Source of the DNA: a virus
Length of the DNA stretch: 26,024 nucleotides
Reading direction: 5' to 3' (one strand)
IMG/VR virus record: IMGVR_UViG_3300044742_000079
Span: 1 to 26,024 of that record
In this document: positions 1 through 4,340 of the stretch, one piece after another
Numbering within the stretch: position 1 is the stretch's first letter
Layout: every line of letters starts with the position of its first letter
Made by a program: the position numbers and the translations under genes
Notes under the pieces: generated by a model
Database searches by the model: none
What the model was told of the DNA's origin: nothing
What the model saw: the letters and a program-made list of their open reading frames with translations, nothing else

Positions 1-293
1 CCGGCAATCTTCAAGGCCATACCCTTTTTGTAAACCTTGTCCCCGATCTTGAGCTTAGAGGACTTGGCTGCTACCCCACCCTTCTTCTTAGGCGCTTCAG
101 GGTCAACGGCAGGGGTTTGTTCCTCTAGCCGATTAAGCGCATCCTCTACAAGTGCCCCATAGTCATGGCATACACACTGGCAAGGGGCTTCATGGGTAGG
201 TTGGGGGTTAAGGTTAGCCTCAGACTTCTTACGGTACTTGATAATAATGCCACAACCGTTATGGTCGTCAGCGGTACACTGTTTGCTTTCCAT
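1..293 (-). CDS. Small Cys-containing protein, C-terminus cut off by the window edge
   Basis: The reading frame is open from an ATG at 293-291 to the window edge, giving 97 residues with no stop. The N-terminal half has five cysteines: a single one near residue 6, one near residue 14, and a CQCVC cluster around residues 38-42, which suggests a metal site. The second half is charged and ends in a Lys-rich stretch (PKKKGGVAAKSSKLKIGDKVYKKG) where I recognise no domain; the GDKVYKKG part would fit a small beta-barrel but this is weak. The start overlaps the stop of the metalloprotease gene by one base (TAATG), with GAGGGGA 11 bases upstream, so the two are probably translated together. Function unknown. 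Confidence 0.75.
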   Translation of the reverse strand, partial: MESKQCTADDHNGCGIIIKYRKKSEANLNPQPTHEAPCQCVCHDYGALVEDALNRLEEQTPAVDPEAPKKKGGVAAKSSKLKIGDKVYKKGMALKIA

Positions 294-832
294 TAGTGTG
301 CTCCCCTCAAAGCGGCAAACCCATCGAGGTCACCGGACCGCCACGGCAAATCCATTGGCGTTGACGACATTACCTGTACGGTGCTTGTCGGGTGTTGCAA
401 ACCGACGACGTGCCCCATTTCGTGATAAGCGAGCTTCTCGAAGTCGAAGACTTCGGGCGGGTATCCCTGGTTGAAGAAGTTGGCGTTGAAGATGACGATC
501 GCACCCTTGTACTCATCACCGATCCAATGCTGATCGGACCACGCCTGAGCACCCGGGGGACCTGACCAGTTCTCGCCCTGGGCGTACACGAACAGGTCGG
601 TAGCGCCCTGCTCTTCCAGCCACACGTCCTGTCCCGAGGCGGGCTTCTTGGTTGTCTGCCCGTCGTTCGTGTTACCCGACCCCACCCTCGGGCACACATC
701 CTCGATGGCCTGGCGGATAATAAGCCTTTGCTGATCGGAGAAGTGCTGCCAGTTGATCCGGTAATGAATAGGTTTGCCGTTCCAGCTTATAATTCGGTGA
801 TCGCCGGTACGTCTAACTGACCATGTACTCAT
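293..832 (-). CDS. Metzincin-type zinc metalloprotease (matrixin-like)
   Basis: The 179-aa protein carries HEMGHVVGLQH at residues 137-147, an exact HExxHxxGxxH zinc-binding motif, with E138 as the expected catalytic base and H137, H141 and H147 as zinc ligands. M155 in VQVMSS lies 8 residues further on and fits the Met-turn of metzincins. Family knowledge: this clan cleaves peptide bonds in proteins, and matrixin-like (M10/M57) members are usually secreted. No signal peptide or membrane segment is seen here, so it may act in the cell, at lysis, or as a virion part. Length fits a bare catalytic domain without a propeptide. The start has AGGAG 8 bases upstream, and the ATG overlaps the stop of the 42-aa membrane peptide gene. 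Protease class is fairly sure; target is unknown. Confidence 0.85.
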   Translation of the reverse strand: MSTWSVRRTGDHRIISWNGKPIHYRINWQHFSDQQRLIIRQAIEDVCPRVGSGNTNDGQTTKKPASGQDVWLEEQGATDLFVYAQGENWSGPPGAQAWSDQHWIGDEYKGAIVIFNANFFNQGYPPEVFDFEKLAYHEMGHVVGLQHPTSTVQVMSSTPMDLPWRSGDLDGFAALRGAH

Positions 833-957
833 CGGTTAATCTCCTTTAGGATTTCTTCGGTCCGCTTTAGACTTCTATTGGTTGCAACGGTAAACCCAAT
901 AGTTATGAGGATAGACAAAACACTTATGGCAATAGCTAGTAGTAGAATCTCGTTCAT
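829..957 (-). CDS. 42-aa single-pass membrane peptide
   Basis: This short gene starts at an ATG at 957-955 preceded by AAGGGGAAATTGCG, which resembles the ribosome-binding leader of the leftward gene block. Residues 4-25 are a hydrophobic stretch (LLLAIAISVLSILITIGFTV) and residues 27-42 are charged and basic (RSLKRTEEILKEINR), so the tail is probably cytoplasmic by the positive-inside rule. Its stop overlaps the metalloprotease start (ATGA) and its start overlaps the stop of the 38-aa membrane peptide gene. This tight coupling supports a real gene. A holin, spanin-like or membrane-modulating role is possible for a phage peptide of this shape, but nothing in the sequence decides it. Confidence 0.7.
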   Translation of the reverse strand: MNEILLLAIAISVLSILITIGFTVATNRSLKRTEEILKEINR

Positions 958-1070
958 CGCAATTTCCCCTTAAAGTCGTGGATTACGTTAACTGCTGCAT
1001 AGACCAGTAGAGCAAGCGCCACGATAGCTAGAGTGGCACCGAATACAAAGGTAACCGGGTCATTTAGCAT
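954..1070 (-). CDS. 38-aa single-pass membrane peptide
   Basis: The frame ATG 1070-1068 to TGA 956-954 encodes 38 residues. Residues 7-27 are hydrophobic (TFVFGATLAIVALALLVYAAV) and the C-terminus is basic (HDFKGKLR). The start lies inside the end of the 74-aa gene (11-base overlap) and the stop overlaps the next start as ATGA, so it sits between coupled genes exactly as a translated frame would. It is the first of two consecutive one-segment membrane peptides ahead of a metalloprotease. Small hydrophobic phage proteins in such tandem pairs are sometimes holin/antiholin partners; that is inference here. Confidence 0.65.
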   Translation of the reverse strand: MLNDPVTFVFGATLAIVALALLVYAAVNVIHDFKGKLR

Positions 1071-1284
1071 TATACATCTTTCGTTCACAGTATGCCGCTA
1101 TCTCGATTGCCATAGCAGCGTCTACCTCGTGACCGTTTACGACAAACTCATTGTCAAGGCCCCATAGACTCGGCCTACGGGTCCACGATTCAACATATCC
1201 CTCGGCCCGTCCACGCTGTAAGTCTTTGATTGCTCGCATGGTATTGGCGTGGATATCCGGCATTTCTCGGTGCCCAAACGGCAC
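1060..1284 (-). CDS. 74-aa hypothetical protein
   Basis: The start is taken as GTG at 1284 because GAGGGAG lies 9 bases upstream; an internal ATG at residue 8 is the alternative. The protein is mixed helical and charged, with a central ESWTRRPSLWGL segment and a C-terminal amphipathic helix (EVDAAMAIEIAAYCERKM). I recognise no family. It heads the lower leftward group (74-aa protein, two membrane peptides, metalloprotease, cut-off gene), and a candidate extended -10 element at 1318-1326 lies at the right distance to start its transcript. The overlapping frame at 1137-1322 on the same strand is treated as a shadow. Confidence 0.6.
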   Translation of the reverse strand: MPFGHREMPDIHANTMRAIKDLQRGRAEGYVESWTRRPSLWGLDNEFVVNGHEVDAAMAIEIAAYCERKMYNAK

Positions 1285-1317
1285 GGCTCTACTCCCTCTC
1301 TAGGCTCACTTGGAGTG

Positions 1318-1326
1318 ATCATAGCA
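1318..1326 (-). promoter_or_regulatory. Candidate leftward extended -10 promoter (TGCTATGAT)
   Basis: On the minus strand the sequence reads TGCTATGAT, which matches the extended -10 form TGnTATAAT at 8 of 9 positions with the n ignored. Transcription would start near 1310, about 26 bases before the GTG start at 1284. No good -35 box is seen at 16-18 bases, which extended -10 promoters can tolerate. The conserved repeat at 1334-1359 lies where a regulator could act on it. Confidence 0.4.
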
Positions 1327-1333
1327 CGGCACT

Positions 1334-1359
1334 CGACAACCTAAAAGAACGTTTCTCCC
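1334..1359 (-). repeat. Inverted copy of the control-region repeat at 3951-3976
   Basis: Read on the minus strand, this 26-base stretch matches the plus-strand stretch 3951-3976 at 24 of 26 positions. Both contain GAGAAACGTTCT followed by TTAGGTTGTC. The core AACGTT is palindromic. The two copies face each other across the leftward gene block 1391-3824. Confidence 0.7.
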
Positions 1360-1364
1360 TGTGG

Positions 1365-1391
1365 CTAGCCTGCCACTTAGCGTGATTTGGC
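1365..1391 (+). repeat. Direct copy of the control-region repeat at 4366-4392
   Basis: Twenty-seven bases match 4366-4392 at 22 positions; the core is CTGCCACTTAGCGTG at 1370-1384 against CTGCCACTGAGCGTG at 4371-4385. It also forms a small hairpin (GTGGC 1361-1365 with GCCAC 1372-1376). It touches the end of the gene at 1391-2077 and adjoins the repeat at 1334-1359. Confidence 0.6.
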
Positions 1392-2077
1392 TAATCTTCT
1401 GTATGCCGACTATAGGCACTCCACTTAATGTAAAACTGTGAAGACTCATCAAGTAGAAAGACAACCTGTAAAGTCTCTTCGTCGTCATCCCACTTACGGA
1501 TAACCTCTAGCACTTTCTTAGGGTCGTCATCCTGTCCAGCGTGCCAACCACTTTCGTAAGTCTGTGGATTGCCCGGAATGTACTGGACAAACCCTAAGCC
1601 CTCTAGATCGCTCCCTGAGCACCACGTAACGCAGTTAGCGCTATTATTAATGTAGTCCTCTAAGGAACTCTCTAGGTCGCCTCGCAAGCACTCTGAGCAC
1701 ACATACCCGGCATCTTCTACCCATGCTCCATTCATCTTCCATGAGTAACTGTTCTCGACTGTTCGCATTGCCCGGTAGCAGTCAGCACAGTTAGTCCATT
1801 CGTCTAACCATTCAAGGTCGGCACCGACGTTGCTTAGAGCATCGGCCAACCTAACTGGCAGGCTTTCGGCTTTGGTCAAGGGTGGTTCACCATCCCTAGG
1901 GAATCGCTTAGGATTCCAATTACCAAAGACAACCAAACCATTCTCGCTAGACAAACGGTAACCGGGTTCTGCGTAATCGTGGGCGATTTCGGTAACTAGT
2001 TCACCGTCACCGTATTCCTCACCGCACACAGTACGGATAAGACGTTGTGCCTTATCGCTAACAGTAGTTGTAGCCAT
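1391..2077 (-). CDS. 228-aa hypothetical protein with a four-Cys zinc-finger-like site
   Basis: The start ATG 2077-2075 carries the standard leader of this block (AAAGGGGAAACGTA directly before ATG). The most telling feature is NCADC around residues 96-100 and CSEC around residues 127-130, a CxxC pair set that could bind one zinc ion; a third CVTWC follows near residue 148. The protein is acidic and Trp-rich, with a C-terminal beta-rich stretch (LQVVFLLDESSQFYIKW). The N-terminus MATTTV resembles that of the next gene (MATVTL). I recognise no family. It is the last and largest gene of the upper leftward block. Confidence 0.8.
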   Translation of the reverse strand: MATTTVSDKAQRLIRTVCGEEYGDGELVTEIAHDYAEPGYRLSSENGLVVFGNWNPKRFPRDGEPPLTKAESLPVRLADALSNVGADLEWLDEWTNCADCYRAMRTVENSYSWKMNGAWVEDAGYVCSECLRGDLESSLEDYINNSANCVTWCSGSDLEGLGFVQYIPGNPQTYESGWHAGQDDDPKKVLEVIRKWDDDEETLQVVFLLDESSQFYIKWSAYSRHTED

Positions 2078-2167
2078 TACGTTTCCCCTTTACATTGATT
2101 TAGTGATACCTGTTAGCACCACTACCAAACCCACCTAGTTAAAGATGGGTAAGGTACTGATTCTAAC
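2078..2167 (-). promoter_or_regulatory. Intergenic hairpin and conserved ribosome-binding leader (element 6)
   Basis: The leader 2078-2091 reads AAAGGGGAAACGTA before the ATG. Upstream, ACCCACCT 2129-2136 pairs with AGATGGGT 2143-2150 (one G.U pair in the leftward RNA) around a 6-base loop, and GTTAG 2112-2116 can pair with CTAAC 2163-2167 as an outer stem. The irregular core of elements 2, 3 and 5 is not present, so this is a looser member. Confidence 0.55.
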
Positions 2168-2169
2168 TG

Positions 2170-2526
2170 TTAAATCTCTTCCCACGACTCTTGTGACCAT
2201 AGGAAGTATTCGCCATCGTGCCAACCCCAGCTAAAGCCATCGGGAGTAGCAGCGTTTAAAGCCTCTTCTGCCCGGTTGCTTACCCATAGGATTTCTTCCA
2301 ACCTGTCCATATCGATAACAGGGTAAGAAGAATGAGTGTTCTCTGCTTTGAACTCTTCTGGCACTTTGGGAAGCTCACCCATAAAGTCAGTACTGAGCAT
2401 TTCGTCGGTAATCTCGATTTGACGAATAGGTCCGTACTGACCCCAATGGCCATCTACGTAGCAACCTGTTTCCACAGTAGTCTTACTAACGGTAGTGGTT
2501 GTGATATTGAGCGTGACAGTTGCCAT
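2170..2526 (-). CDS. 118-aa acidic hypothetical protein
   Basis: The gene opens with ATG 2526-2524 behind the full block leader. The protein starts with a Thr-rich beta-prone segment (MATVTLNITTTTVSKTT), has an acidic middle, and ends in an aromatic stretch (GFSWGWHDGEYFLWSQESW) that resembles a compact beta fold. No cysteine pair, membrane segment or signal peptide is visible. The similar opening of the 228-aa neighbour (MATTTVSDKA) could mean shared ancestry or just similar translation-start choices. Function unknown. The downstream gap carries element 6, the upstream gap element 5. Confidence 0.75.
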   Translation of the reverse strand: MATVTLNITTTTVSKTTVETGCYVDGHWGQYGPIRQIEITDEMLSTDFMGELPKVPEEFKAENTHSSYPVIDMDRLEEILWVSNRAEEALNAATPDGFSWGWHDGEYFLWSQESWEEI

Positions 2527-2623
2527 TACGTTTCCCCTTTACGTTGTAGTTGTATTGTGTATTGATGTAACCATAGAACCACTAAACACGACATTGTGTT
2601 TAGTAGCTCTAGCTTGCATCAAT
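2527..2623 (-). promoter_or_regulatory. Irregular long intergenic hairpin with conserved core, plus leader (element 5)
   Basis: Outer stem ATTGATG 2561-2567 pairs with CATCAAT 2617-2623; inner stem ACTAAACAC 2581-2589 pairs with GTGTTTAGT 2596-2604 around a 6-base loop. Between them the strands pair as CATAGA/TCTAG with A2573 bulged and C2571 opposite C2613 (a bulged U and a G.G mismatch in the leftward RNA). The leader AAAGGGGAAACGTA is at 2527-2540. No U-run follows the hairpin, so it does not look like a terminator. The outer stem includes the stop codon of the upstream gene. Confidence 0.75.
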
Positions 2624-2759
2624 GCCTAATTAACTCCTTACTTGCTGCTTTCCATGAAAACTCACACCAGCAATACTTGCACCTAAACCATAACCGCTGG
2701 CCTAGGGTCCCCAAGCATTCGGGGTTTGGTGACTCGCAAACTGGACAGTCGTTATCCAT
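2619..2759 (-). CDS. 46-aa zinc-ribbon protein
   Basis: This gene is too short for most gene finders but is well supported. It starts at ATG 2759-2757, overlapping the stop of the 73-aa gene by one base (TAATG), and ends at TGA 2621-2619 just inside the outer stem of element 5. The protein has CPVC at residues 5-8 and CKYC at residues 27-30, the spacing expected of a one-zinc ribbon, with an aromatic strand (LWFR) before the second knuckle. Such ribbons in phages bind nucleic acid or protein partners; no specific role can be named. It has no leader of its own and depends on coupling to the gene upstream. Confidence 0.75.
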   Translation of the reverse strand: MDNDCPVCESPNPECLGTLGQRLWFRCKYCWCEFSWKAASKELIRH

Positions 2760-2980
2760 TAGTTGATCCCCTTAATGCTATCCAAGCTCATTACGCAAGC
2801 TTCCACAAACGTACCGGGCTTGAAATTAGGGTTAGTGTGCTTAAGCTCATCGGTAAACTTTTGGACAAGCTGAACTCGGTTCCGATAGTTGCTTGCGCCA
2901 TCCTCAAAACAAAGCTCAGCAATAACGTCAGCAATAAACTGGAAGTGCTGCCGTGTCATGGTTGGATATTTGTCTTGCAT
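2759..2980 (-). CDS. 73-aa small helical phage protein
   Basis: The start ATG 2980-2978 sits behind the full block leader. The protein reads as two or three amphipathic helices (TRQHFQFIADVIAELCF, then RVQLVQKFTDELKHTNPNF) and ends in VEACVMSL. From general knowledge this pattern, TRxxFxxIAxxI followed by a LxxxFxxxLxxTNPxF segment, recurs in small phage proteins of unknown role; I cannot name the family firmly. It is followed by the 46-aa zinc ribbon with a one-base overlap. Confidence 0.8.
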   Translation of the reverse strand: MQDKYPTMTRQHFQFIADVIAELCFEDGASNYRNRVQLVQKFTDELKHTNPNFKPGTFVEACVMSLDSIKGIN

Positions 2981-3071
2981 TACGTTTCCCCTTTACGTTG
3001 ATTGTCCTACTAGTTAGTAGGTTGCTATTCATAAACCCTAGAGCTTATGAATAGCCATCTAGCAACTAGTA
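2981..3071 (-). promoter_or_regulatory. Long intergenic hairpin plus leader (element 4)
   Basis: GCTATTCATAA 3024-3034 pairs perfectly with TTATGAATAGC 3045-3055 around a 10-base loop, and TACTAGTT 3008-3015 pairs with AACTAGTA 3064-3071 as the outer stem. Between them the leftward RNA has GCUAGAUG opposite AACCUACU, where UAG/CUA can pair; this partly recalls the core of elements 2, 3 and 5. The stop codon of the upstream gene (3066-3068) is inside the outer stem. The leader is at 2981-2994. Confidence 0.7.
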
Positions 3072-3227
3072 ATCTTCAGCGCTCGTACGGTCAACCATCC
3101 TACGCTGATCTTCAGCGTAAATTGGGTTCTCTTCGTAGTCATCTTCGTACTCAGCGCAGTTAGAGCAATATTGCCCCATGTACTCTACTTGAGCGCTACA
3201 CACTCGGCATTCGGGCTTGATCCGCAT
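3066..3227 (-). CDS. 53-aa zinc-ribbon protein with acidic tail
   Basis: The gene runs from ATG 3227-3225, directly behind the block leader, to TAG 3068-3066. Residues 7-10 (CRVC) and 21-24 (CSNC) form a CxxC pair with 10 residues between, the size of a rubredoxin- or ribbon-type knuckle. The second half is acidic (EYEDDYEENPIYAEDQ), which may suit binding to a basic partner. The leader and the hairpins on both sides support translation. It is one of at least four small Cys-pair proteins in this block. Confidence 0.75.
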   Translation of the reverse strand: MRIKPECRVCSAQVEYMGQYCSNCAEYEDDYEENPIYAEDQRRMVDRTSAEDY

Positions 3228-3326
3228 TACGTTTCCCCTTTATTAGTGGTTTGAGTAAACCATAGAACCAACCAGTTAACCAAGCCTTAAGCTCCATTAA
3301 CTGATTGACCCTAGCTGTACTCAAAC
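3228..3326 (-). promoter_or_regulatory. Irregular long intergenic hairpin with conserved core, plus leader (element 3)
   Basis: Outer stem GTTTGAGTA 3249-3257 pairs with TACTCAAAC 3318-3326; inner stem CAGTTAA 3273-3279 pairs with TTAACTG 3297-3303 and extends by further G.U and Watson-Crick pairs. The core has CATAG 3261-3265 opposite CTAG 3311-3314 with A3262 bulged and C3260 opposite C3315, the same irregularities as elements 2 and 5. Leader at 3228-3241. The outer stem differs in sequence from element 5 but still pairs. Confidence 0.75.
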
Positions 3327-3538
3327 TAAGCGAAGTAACCATCGCAGGTTAAATACCGTGTATCCCTGTGCCAATCAACAGTATGTCCACAATCGGCACA
3401 ACAGTCCTCTGTGACAGGATAAAGTGTTCGCCCTAGTCCCCTACAAAATGCACAAGCGTTAGTGACGTTACTACTTGGCATAAAGCCGGTAGAAGTAACT
3501 TGGCCACTACCGTTACAGTTGGGGCAGGTATAATGCAT
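3326..3538 (-). CDS. 70-aa DnaJ-type zinc-finger protein
   Basis: I start this gene at ATG 3538-3536 because the block leader ends there; a longer frame reaching 3580 would run through the leader. Residues 5-12 (CPNCNGSG) and 29-36 (CAFCRGLG) are two CxxCxGxG repeats, the signature of the DnaJ Cys-rich domain, which binds zinc. A third set, CCADCGH, follows near residue 46. Family knowledge: such domains bind unfolded protein or act as small zinc modules; here there is no J domain, so a chaperone role cannot be assumed. Small stand-alone versions are common in phages. Confidence 0.8.
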   Translation of the reverse strand: MHYTCPNCNGSGQVTSTGFMPSSNVTNACAFCRGLGRTLYPVTEDCCADCGHTVDWHRDTRYLTCDGYFA

Positions 3539-3620
3539 TACGTTTCCCCTTTGTTGTGATTGATGTAACCATAAAACCAACCCAGCTACTAACCGGATTG
3601 GCTCTAGCTTGTATCAATCA
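3539..3620 (-). promoter_or_regulatory. Irregular long intergenic hairpin with conserved core, plus leader (element 2)
   Basis: Outer stem TGATTGAT 3557-3564 pairs with ATCAATCA 3613-3620 (which contains the stop codon of the upstream gene). Inner stem ACCAACCC 3576-3583 pairs with GGATTGGC 3595-3602 with two G.U pairs in the leftward RNA. The core repeats the pattern of element 5: A3571 bulged, C3569 opposite C3608, then AA/TT. Leader at 3539-3552. Confidence 0.75.
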
Positions 3621-3824
3621 GTAATTATGTAACTCTTGATCTTTCTTGTACTCATCAAACTCGGCCATGGTGCTTATCGTGCGTTTCATCCATGCACGAT
3701 TCATGGCAACCACTCGCATGGTTCCATCGGGATACTCTTCTACTATCTCGATAGCGTGATAACCCCATGAGTCCAGCTTTTTAGCAACTTGCCTAGCTTG
3801 TGGCTTGGTAAGTGTGTCAGTCAT
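3618..3824 (-). CDS. 68-aa hypothetical protein, first gene of the leftward block
   Basis: The ATG 3824-3822 follows AAAGGGGAAACACA, a variant of the block leader (CACA instead of CGTA). The protein has an N-terminal helix with basic residues (KPQARQVAKKLDSW), a beta strand (AIEIVEEY), then RVVAMNRAW and a Lys-rich end. This alpha-beta-beta outline is compact but I do not recognise a family. As the gene nearest the control region it should be the first expressed in the leftward transcript. Its stop codon lies inside the outer stem of element 2. Confidence 0.7.
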   Translation of the reverse strand: MTDTLTKPQARQVAKKLDSWGYHAIEIVEEYPDGTMRVVAMNRAWMKRTISTMAEFDEYKKDQELHNY

Positions 3825-3918
3825 TGTGTTTCCCCTTTGTTGTTGTTCTTACCTACTCCTACTCACTTATGAGCAGACACAGAGAAGCGGCAACACAGCT
3901 AGGCCATGCCACCGCTTC
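3825..3918 (-). promoter_or_regulatory. Leader and hairpin ahead of the first leftward gene (element 1)
   Basis: The leader 3825-3838 ends in CACA rather than CGTA. Upstream, GAAGCGG 3884-3890 pairs with CCGCTTC 3912-3918, and CTCA/TGAG forms a small stem at 3862-3873. A third perfect stem, TCTGGC 3925-3930 with GCCAGA 3940-3945, lies just beyond. The irregular core of elements 2, 3 and 5 is absent. This gap is the 5' untranslated region of the leftward transcript. Confidence 0.5.
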
Positions 3919-3950
3919 CCCAAGTCTGGCAATAAGGTAGCCAGATAAAG

Positions 3951-3976
3951 GGGAGAAACGTTCTCTTAGGTTGTCA
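3951..3976 (+). repeat. Control-region repeat, plus-strand copy
   Basis: This copy contains GAGAAACGTTCTC (palindromic arms GAGAA/TTCTC around ACG) followed by TTAGGTTGTC. It matches the minus strand of 1334-1359 at 24 of 26 positions. It lies 127 bases upstream of the first leftward gene. Confidence 0.7.
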
Positions 3977-4035
3977 AGGTACTCAGCGCCACACCAGCTA
4001 AGCCGAGATCGTCGGTCCCCCGTTGGGGTGCTAGT

Positions 4036-4075
4036 GCTTACACTTGTTGTGATGTAAGCGTATCATGCCTGTCAA
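4036..4075 (-). promoter_or_regulatory. Inverted repeat next to a leftward TTGACA box
   Basis: GCTTACA 4036-4042 and TGTAAGC 4053-4059 form a perfect 7-bp inverted repeat with a 10-base spacer. On the minus strand TTGACA (4075-4070), a perfect -35 consensus, lies 10 bases upstream of it. No -10 box of fair quality sits 16-18 bases downstream; the inverted repeat occupies that place. This would suit a repressor operator or an activator-dependent leftward promoter. Confidence 0.4.
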
Positions 4076-4171
4076 GTGGTGGATAAGGGTGTTGATGATT
4101 AAGGGTGAATAGCTAAGCGTATTAATAGGTACACATTAACGGTACATCAAACAGTGGCTAAGCGTATTGAT
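4056..4171 (+). repeat. Three AAGCGTAT motifs
   Basis: AAGCGTAT occurs at 4056, 4115 and 4160, and the latter two share a longer form, GCTAAGCGTATTRAT. Spacings are 59 and 45 bases, so they are not a regular iteron array. They could be regulator sites near the leftward promoter. Confidence 0.5.
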
Positions 4172-4202
4172 GAGTGTGTATTAATGTAGTGCATTAGAGG
4201 AT

Positions 4203-4231
4203 AAGGGTATAAGGGGAAGGGTATAAGGGGA
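4203..4231 (+). repeat. 14-bp tandem repeat, two copies
   Basis: AAGGGTATAAGGGGA occurs at 4203-4217 and again at 4217-4231, a period of 14 bases. A third half copy (GGATAAGGGT) lies at 4081-4090 and again at 4199-4208. Purine-rich on this strand. Role unknown. Confidence 0.6.
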
Positions 4232-4274
4232 CAGGTTGGCTGCTTTGTCGGCAGTCCTCACTCACTCGCCCTAT

Positions 4275-4298
4275 TAGGTACAATAGATAGGGTACCTA
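4275..4298 (+). promoter_or_regulatory. Inverted repeat overlapping a TACAAT box
   Basis: TAGGTAC 4275-4281 and GTACCTA 4292-4298 form a perfect 7-bp inverted repeat. TACAAT at 4279-4284 resembles a rightward -10 box, but no -35 box is found at a proper distance. Confidence 0.35.
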
Positions 4299-4340
4299 CT
4301 CATCATATGTACTAGTGATGTGTGGTCGAGGTCACCCAGC

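Noticed and set aside
2332-3001. Rightward open frames at 2332-2565 and 2726-3001
   Set aside because: They run antisense through supported leftward genes and through the hairpins and leaders, and have no ribosome site or protein-like composition.
2561-3620. Intrinsic terminators between the small leftward genes
   Set aside because: The hairpins are not followed by U-runs; purine-rich leader sequence follows instead.
2078-3838. CRISPR array suggested by regularly spaced identical sequences
   Set aside because: The repeated 17-mer is a translation leader directly before start codons, intervals of 200-450 bases hold genes, and no cas gene is present.
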